Shown: positions 57,420 through 64,000 of the stretch, one piece after another | How positions within the stretch are numbered: the first letter of the stretch is position 1 | Layout: every line of letters begins with the position of its first letter | Origin: Branchinecta lynchi | Taxonomy: Eukaryota; Arthropoda; Branchiopoda; Anostraca; Branchinectidae | DNA length: 64,000 nucleotides | Assembly (NCBI GenBank): GCA_023053575.1 | Contig: JAKZAP010000014.1 | Span: forward strand, 17,014,938-17,078,937 | Reading direction: 5' to 3' | Made by a program: the position numbers and the translations under genes | The notes under the pieces: model-generated | The model's input: only the letters and a program-made list of their open reading frames with translations | What the model was told of the DNA's origin: nothing | The model's database searches: none

Positions 57420-58754
57420 CTGGCAACACTGGTTTGGTAGTTCGGGCCTATTTGTCGCACAGAGTTTTAGCTAAGAAACAATAATTGTCATGTTTCGCTT
57501 AGTTACTTATCGCGCAACCTAGGTAGGGTCAAGAATCTTGGTCTGGATCGAAAATTTACCACAACCGACAGAACATGCACGGTTTTCAGAGTGGCTGTGA
57601 GCCGTGTGTAGTTTATTGAGTAATTGCCAGGTTTTCACCCTAGAGATTTTTCTTCCGGATTCCCGATATCCTTTTCTGTCGAGGGAGATCTAGAAGGTGA
57701 AGCCAGACAAAATGCTTGGAACGCAAGAATGCGTTAAACACCTCATATTCCGGAATCCAGACCGTAAAACGATATGGGGTAGGGGACAACGGACCATGAT
57801 TGAAAGTTTGGGAGGCTCTACGAAATTACGAGTAATAGCGAATTCAGTATAATAATTTTCATGGTTTCCGAAAGAATTGGCTTTAACGTACGGAACACCC
57901 AGATATCTGGTAATCTGAAAGGTTATACTTGACTTTAACGCTTTATTCGTATGAAAGGGGCCTCTCATGTTAAGACTGCCAAACGGCAAATATAAGTCAT
58001 CTGAAAAACAGCAAATGATATTTTAAGGGTTTGCAGTCAGAGATAGCTTCTGCTGGTGATGTAATCGAGAAGATTCGTCTGGTGCTTGAGATGCAAAGCG
58101 TGCATCTGTCCACCCGTGCGGAAATTTGCTTGTTCGGCCCATGTCATGTTATGCATCTTGGATAATAGGTGTCGGTAATCGTATATAACTGAGTGATTCA
58201 TATGTTTCGATTGTTATTCACTTCATCACGCACTCGGAGAAAAGCATATTTGCAGAGAGTGTTAGAAGGAGACTTCGTGGAAGTAGTGCCTGTTCTCCTT
58301 CCCTTTCCCTAGACACATGCCCCTGAATTTGACTGGCCGTTCACCGTCCCTTTTCGTACACAGGGACTCACTTCCATCATTCTTGCGAGTCCCAACTGAC
58401 TAGGAGTGCTTCAGTTCTCATCACCATCCCTTGTGAAAAGGATATTTTTCGAGATTCGATGGGGAGTCAGTTGGGGGGTGGCTTGCAAGGTTGCCAGATA
58501 TCGCACGATAGTGTGAACTGTCACTCTGTTTTGTTTTTGTTGCTCTTGTCCTACATCTGACAGAAAATTCACTCTGTTTCAGAAAACGTCCATGTGTCAC
58601 TTTTGCAGCGGTAATCAGACCGGAAGTGACTATTTCATGTTTTTTCGTGAAAGTAAAGCTACGATGAGTTATTTTTGCAGCAGTGATTTCAAACGTTTTT
58701 CATGAAAATAATATTAACTTCCAGTTCAATCTGTTCTGGGCCAATCACCGTCGT
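57420..58754. other. No recognised gene or repeat
   Basis: Open frames up to 99 codons without motif. Confidence 0.4.
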
Positions 58755-60472
58755 TTTTTTGGGATCCCAAAACGTAAGTGGAGGGATACCTATGACATGG
58801 CAAAAGTTGTCCGTCTGTCTGTCTGTCTGTGAGCACGATAACTCTCGAAGGGTATGAGATATTTTGATGAAACTTGGTGGGAGGATCCTTTGGGACAAGG
58901 GAGAGATCGAGGTGGTAGTTGGTGCTCTGTAGCCCTATATTTAGGGGTGGGGCAGGGGGTTCAAATTAAGGGACACACAAAATATTTGTAAACACTTAAT
59001 GGGATAGTTGATTAAGGGGTAAGAAGACAATATGATCACGATTTTGAAAACCATTTTCTCGTCGGACAAGTAGCTCGCCCGGAATCCGGCCAAAACCGGA
59101 AAGTTTGTTAAAAGTAAAAGTTTTATTTGAAGTTGATTAGATGTTCGATTTAGGGGTAAGAAAGCATGCTGAACGCTTATGTGAAAATCATTTTCTACGC
59201 CGACAAGTAGTTCGCCCGGAATACGACCCAAACCAGAAAATTTGTTAAAAGCATAAGTTGTATTTGTAGTTGATTAGATGACCGATTTAAGGGTAAGAAT
59301 AGATGCTGAATTCGTATAACAGTCACTTTTTAGCCGGACATATAGTTCGCCAGGAATCCGGCTAAAACCGGGAGGTCTATTAAAAGTAAAAGTTTTATTT
59401 CATGTTGATTAGATTTTTGGTTTAGGGGTAAGAAACATGCTGAAGACTTGTGTGAAAATCATTTTCTTCCCGGAAAAGTAGTTCGCCCGGAATCCGACCA
59501 AAACCGGAAAATTTGTCAAAAGCAAAAGTTTTATTTGTAGTTGATTGGATATCCGATTTAGGGGTAAGAAGAGAGGGGTAATCCGTGTATTACAACATTT
59601 TTACCCGGACCTGTAGTTCGCACGGAATCCAGCTGGAACCGGAAGATTTGTTATAAGTTAAAGTTTAACTGAAAAGCCAACTTATTTTTGTATCAGTTAA
59701 TTCAAGACACTGCATTATTTGGTTTGTGCAAAGTTTTTTTTTGTATATTTTAACTATTCGCTCTAGAATGACGTTCAGAATATCAACGGCTGTCCTCACA
59801 GTACAAAATTCTACTATGACGCGGAAAATTTTAATCTCAATCGAAACGTGGCTTTTCAGTGGCCAGAGATCATCCTGTGGAAGGTGCGGTCACAGCGTCA
59901 ACACTTATTTTCCGTAAATCATTTTCATCAAGCACACAACACAGTTAAAGTGATACAGGTACCACAAATCTGACAGGGAAATTCCACTATTTGGAAATCG
60001 ATTATTCGTGAATAGCGCAGCAACGAAGTAACGCATTTTCATGGGGTTTTCGAGCCTCTTTAATTAAATAACTGAAGGGTAACTAGATTGTCCTACCTCA
60101 GCCCTTTTCAGTTAAACTTTAAATTTTATTTGAAGTTGATTAGATGTTCGATATAGGGAAAAGGAGATATGCTGAATTAGTTTCTTAGCTTAATTTTTTC
60201 GCCGGACAAGTACTTCCGGAATTTGGCCGAAACTGGAAAATTGGCAGAAGTAAGGCATGAAGTTTTTGATAAAATTGATATGACTTATAGGAGTAAACAC
60301 ACATGTTGAATCGATATCTGAACTTGGTTTTCTTATATGATTGGCTACTTGGCCTTAATTTGTTTCTGAATTTTAATAGTAAAAATGTTCTAGAAGTCTT
60401 GCGAAGACGAGACCAAATTGTCTAGATGAAATATTGATTTTGTTGGGATCCCATCGAACCTTTGGTCTTGTT
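58755..60472 (+). repeat. R1 dispersed repeat, copy l, with R5 inserted
   Basis: TTTTTGGGATCCCAAAACGT at the start. Monomer starts lie near 59129, 59267, 59402 and 59538 (135-138 bp apart). An R5 insertion occupies 59658..60122, then R1 resumes and ends CTTTGGTCTTGTTT. A triple GTCTGTCTGTCT lies in the head. Confidence 0.9.
59658..60122. mobile_element. R5 element with 19-bp inverted ends, inside R1
   Basis: TTAAAGTTTAACTGAAAAG at 59658-59676 is exactly inverted at 60104-60122. The outermost bases (GTTAAAGTTT) also occur in R1 itself, so the true element ends may be nearer AACTGAAAAG. A relative without R1 around it lies at 51930..52380. No coding sequence; class unknown. Confidence 0.75.
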
Positions 60473-61054
60473 TTTGATGTGGCAACGCTGGTTGCTTGTA
60501 TTGCTGGTTTTTTGAAAATAGATAGTAGGGTGTGTTAAAAGGATTCCCATCGTCAATCGTCAGTCTCCTAGACAGATATGACTGATTTTAGACAAATGTG
60601 TCTGTTTTTTAGTAAACGCGTTTCTACAATCGAATAGGTAAAGAATCTTAATAAACGAAGAGACAGTAAAGTAGACCGTAGCCTTTCACATACGTCACCG
60701 GAATGAGTCTGGTAAGGGGCGTATCTTCGAATTTTCAAACGAAATCCATACGAGGGTATCCCGATATCTTTTTTTCCGCCCTGAAATTCCCCCAAAAGTT
60801 AACCCCTCTATTGTTGCCGTTTGACTGTGTGAAGAAACTAATTCGCAAGTATTTTCGCATTTCTGTTATTCTTTCTGCGCATCTGTCTAGTTCACCCAAA
60901 TCCAGACTCGATACGACGGTGAGATCATCTAGTGGCGCATCTGTAAGCATCGCCAAACTCATGGATTGAGTAAAAGAAATAGCTGGTCTTATTTTTTTCG
61001 ATAATTTGCTTGGTTTTGTAAAAAAAAATGGCGCTACACAAACTAGTCAGTCAG
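60473..61054. other. No recognised gene
   Basis: Open frames below 90 codons on both strands; none with a motif. Confidence 0.4.
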
Positions 61055-61180
61055 GATTTGCTCCACCGATTTTTTGGACCCTCTTGGTACGGGTCCTCGT
61101 TAGACTATAGCTAGAACTCTAGCCTAGACGAACCGAACCTGCAATATTTTGACTCGCCGTCAGCTTGGGCTAAAGGAGTA
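61055..61180 (-). repeat. R4 dispersed repeat, minus strand, diverged
   Basis: CGCCGTCAGCTTGGGCTAAA and GGAGTATTTAATTTATT are the inverse of the R4 start, and GGTACGGGTCCTCGTTAGAC resembles the CAAGGGTCCTCGTCAGGC part, but in the direct sense. The copy is therefore probably rearranged. Confidence 0.5.
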
Positions 61181-61904
61181 TTTAATTTATTTTGAGTTTG
61201 TTATCTCTTCTGCTTTAATGTCCGCGACATTAAAAAAAAAAAGGTGTTTGTGCTGCCCAAAAAGAGTTAAAAGTTGCGCTAAGGGGGTAACTCTTATGAG
61301 ATGGTCTACCGAGGGATAAATTTTCAAATAAAAGTGATGGAACATTTTTAAGTTTTTCTTATAGACCATACCCTGGGCCTTAAGAATCTGTTCCAAGTTT
61401 CAAAATTGGAGCATCCTTTCTAATTTTTTCAGCTGTCCAAATCTTAAGCTGATCAGCTTCAAGGATTGCCACATTTTATGATCATTTTTGAGGCTATGAG
61501 AACCCACCTAGGCATAACCCCTAATCTTCTTAAGTACCATACTCCGCTAGCCCTGAACAAGATTGAGTTTATTCGAAGAAGCTATTCTTGACGGATTAGA
61601 TTTTATCAGTGCTGCACGGAAAGCCATCTAATGTTACGTTTGTAACGAAAAAGTGGCACCTCGTGTGTCTACAACTGAGTTCAAGCAAGTTAAGAAAGTG
61701 TAAGAACGTCAGTAAATAGTAATTTTAGTTACAAACGCAACAAAATTTGCGTTACTGACGTAACAGCCCACTGTTACGTCAGTAACGCTGACAATGTCAG
61801 CAAATCTGACACGGTGTAAATCACCCTGACCAATGTAAAGTGCCCTTAATAAGCAAATATTACATATATATTGATTGGAGGATTGGGGGGAGGGCTAGGG
61901 GCAT
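61181..61904. other. No recognised gene; palindromic GTTAC/GTAAC words
   Basis: GTTACTGACGTAACAGCCCA and TGTTACGTCAGTAACGCTGA form an imperfect inverted pair near 61751-61790. Similar ACGTTGTAACG words lie near 63001-63030. Possibly another MITE family. Confidence 0.4.
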
Positions 61905-62205
61905 ACCCAGGGGCGTCACCTCTGGGGGTGCCCACACCCCCAATGTTTGTCTGCCAGTCGGTAAAATTTAGATGAAGCGCCGCGATTTGTCGTGAAAACA
62001 ATCAGTTTTTCGCAAAATAGTCGATTTTTCGCAAACAACTTCTTAAAATTCTTAGAATTTCTTAAAATTCATCGGTTTTTCTTAAAAAAGTCATTTTTCT
62101 GCAAAAAATTAGTTGGTGAAAGTGATCAGTCATTCAGTAAATACCTTGCACCTCTCCCCCCCCCCTCAAACATTTCGGCTAGTTACGCCTCTGGGCACAT
62201 CAGTG
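61905..62205. mobile_element. MITE-like element with CCCAG-GGCGT inverted ends
   Basis: CCCAGGGGCGTCACCTCTGG at 61907 is paired with the inverse of AGTTACGCCTCTGGGC at about 62180-62197. The interior is AT-rich with repeated TCGCAAA/CTTAAAATTC words and a C run. No coding sequence; class unknown. Confidence 0.6.
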
Positions 62206-62299
62206 ATTTTTTTGGCATTGCAAACAAATGAGTTGAAAAGTTTTTCGATTGCGAGAAGGAATATCTAGAGAGAAGATATATTCAAACAAATGCATAAAA

Positions 62300-62432
62300 C
62301 GGATACGTCAGCTACGATGGTTTGGCAGCGATATTTCGGCCCGTCCTGGCAAGGGTCCTTGTCAGGCTGTCAAACTTCAGGATCAACGTTGGGGAAGGAA
62401 CAAGCCTGCACTCATACCCTGCGTATCCGTTT
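62300..62432 (+). repeat. R4 dispersed repeat
   Basis: GGATACGTCAGCTACGATGG, TTTGGCAGCGATATTTCGGC, CTGGCAAGGGTCCTTGTCAG. It shows the uninterrupted form of the site occupied by the SINE at 26595..26739. Confidence 0.75.
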
Positions 62433-62570
62433 ATGAATGAATGAATGAATTTATGACGCACTGCCCAAGGGCGTAAGTGCAGTAAAAAAGATAAAGAAAT
62501 ATAAAATAATCGCAAAAAACTCAACAAATATTTTCCATAAAGGTTCACTAATTTAGAACCACGTTGATGG
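62433..62570 (-). mobile_element. LINE 3' end remnant with ATTC tail
   Basis: ATGAATGAATGAATGAATTT followed by ATGACGCACTGCCCAAGGGC. Read on the minus strand, GCATAAATT-like sequence runs into an ATTC array, as with other LINE tails here. No coding remnant was identified; the upper boundary is arbitrary. Confidence 0.45.
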
Positions 62571-63306
62571 GATCATGGACAGGTAATTTTCCAATCGGAG
62601 AACACAAATTAGAGGAGAGAAATTATGCATTGTTTGAATATATGTTTCCCGGTCAGCATGGGCTCAAGGAGAGGGAATAGGTCAGAAGGGCAGAACCTAC
62701 TTAATTCTACTTCCCTGCGATGATCCAAAGCTTAGAGAAAGAAGGTGCATATGTTAAACCGATGCAATGTGCGCCTTTTGTCGCAGGGCAGACTAAAGAG
62801 TAGTATTTTTTTTTAATCCGAGATGATACATAGAAAAAAGGCTACCCTCCTACCCCCCCCCCTCCCCCCAACTCCTGTCGGTAGTAATAGAACCCGTTCT
62901 TCCAACAATTATGTAGAGTCCGATTCTTAAATCATTATTCACTTTTCTTTTACAAATAAAACCGTTTTGCTGAAGATTATGGTGAGAATTCGTACGAGTT
63001 ACGTTGTAACGAAAATTTGTTGCGTTTGTAACGGAGGAAAGTAAATCGTAGAAACGAAGCATAAGGCTCAATCTACTGCGTTAAGAATCCTAAGACTGTT
63101 GTTAACTGACGAAACAAAAAAAATCAGTTCGCCAGACCTTACAGATTCGCTAAAAATTGAGAATATGTGAACACTACCAAAAAGTCACTTCCGTTTTTTG
63201 TTACGTTGGAAACGCGTTGTTTTTGGAGCCGTACACAAACTGTTCAATGGAAATTGCTGGAATACTTTACATAAGAAAGAAGAAGGCTTGACCTTGACAT
63301 ACAGTA
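62571..63306. other. No recognised gene
   Basis: C run near 62855-62870. GTTACGTTGTAACG-like words. No exon or known repeat. Confidence 0.4.
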
Positions 63307-64000
63307 ACAAGACCAAAGGTTTCGATGGGATCCCAAAAGTTCAAATTTGATCCAGACAATTGGGTCTTGTCTTCGCCAGATCCAGTCTTCGCCAGACTCC
63401 TTGAAAACTTTTAGTTTAAAATTTAGAAAAAGATTAAGGCAAAATAGCTAATCATATGAGAAAACCAAGTTCAGATATGGATTCAGCATATGTGTTTACC
63501 CCTTTAAGTCATATCTATTTTGACGAAGCAGATCGAAACTTCCTGCCTTACTTCTGTCGATTTTCCGGTTTCGGCGGAATTCGGGAACTGCTTGTCCGGC
63601 GAAAAGTAAAGCTCAAAAACGAATTCAGCATGTCTCCTTAACCCTACATCCAACCTCTAATCAACTTGCAATTAAACTTTTACTTTTAACAAATTCTCCG
63701 GTTTTGGAATATTCCGGCCGAACTAATTGTCCGGCGAGAAAGTAATTTTCATATTCGGAGCACGTTTCCCTGCCCCTAAACCGAACCTCCAATCAACTTC
63801 ATATTACTTTTCACAAATATTCCGGTTTTCGCCGGATTCCGGGTGAAATATTTGTCCGGCGAGAAAATAAATTTCATATTCGGATTCAGCATGTCTTCTT
63901 ATCCCTAATTCGACTATTTCATTAGCTTTAAAAAATATTTTTTGCTCCCCTTAATTTTAAACCCCTCCCCCACCCCTAAATATAGAGCTACATAGCCCAT
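63307..64000 (-). repeat. R1 dispersed repeat, copy m (head outside window)
   Basis: AACAAGACCAAAGGTTTCGA and GGGATCCC open the inverted tail, followed by three to four monomers and part of the inverted head (CCCCTCCCCCACCCCTAAAT) at the window edge. Confidence 0.9.

Overview
The window looks like a stretch of an invertebrate metazoan nuclear genome. It has spliced exons with GT/AG borders, several LINE retrotransposons (APE-type endonuclease plus reverse transcriptase), tRNA-derived SINEs, many MITE-like elements and large dispersed repeat families. I see no prokaryotic-type operons, rRNA genes, intact tRNA genes or CRISPR array. The species cannot be named from the sequence.

Only two segments look like host coding DNA, both on the + strand. 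Exon 40541..40765 encodes the start of a phosphotyrosine-binding (PTB) domain of the SHC adaptor family. Exon 27468..28588 is a 373-codon Ser/Arg/Pro-rich exon with good splice borders. It ends in phase 0 and the SHC exon begins in phase 0, so both may belong to one SHC-like gene, with the Ser-rich exon upstream of the PTB domain. The remaining PTB and SH2 exons were not found, so most of the window would be introns or flanking DNA of this gene.

Most other sequence is mobile DNA. R1 is the most abundant family: a head carrying the palindrome TTTTGGGATCCCAAAA, a body of about 136-bp tandem monomers, and a tail ending GGTCTTGTT. There are 13 sizeable copies or partial copies. R2 (16664..17866, 20186..22050, 37568..38678, 46896..47375) ends in a small hairpin plus TTGTT and is also built of roughly 140-bp modules. 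R3 (20440..21330, and a rearranged copy at 815..1785) has 135-148-bp modules. The common module size, the GATGAAACTTGG-like motif and the hairpin-plus-TTGTT ends suggest R1 and R2 are related non-autonomous elements, possibly rolling-circle (Helentron-like).

The most complex locus is 5381..13766, a three-level nest. An R1 copy was broken by a two-ORF LINE (6194..13740, minus strand, 5'-truncated). That LINE's ORF2 was in turn broken by E1 (6751..10569), an element with exact 29-bp terminal inverted repeats, serial hairpins at its left end and four internal repeats of about 0.55-0.84 kb. The E1 repeats carry a recurring peptide-like module. Two further E1 copies lie at 44665..45590 and 50220..51481. 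The latter holds a 305-bp MITE whose empty site is preserved in the first E1 copy.

Other elements include a second RT-encoding LINE (55972..57325, minus), decayed LINE pieces at 29820..30496, 32041..32588, 36085..37567 and 38679..38930, LINE 3' tails with various microsatellites, a hAT-like MITE with 8-bp target duplication (41588..41944), TA-flanked MITEs (43922..44305, and a degenerate one at 34277..34740), two tRNA-like SINEs, and a broken copy of a multi-copy metazoan gene family (3085..3340, minus).
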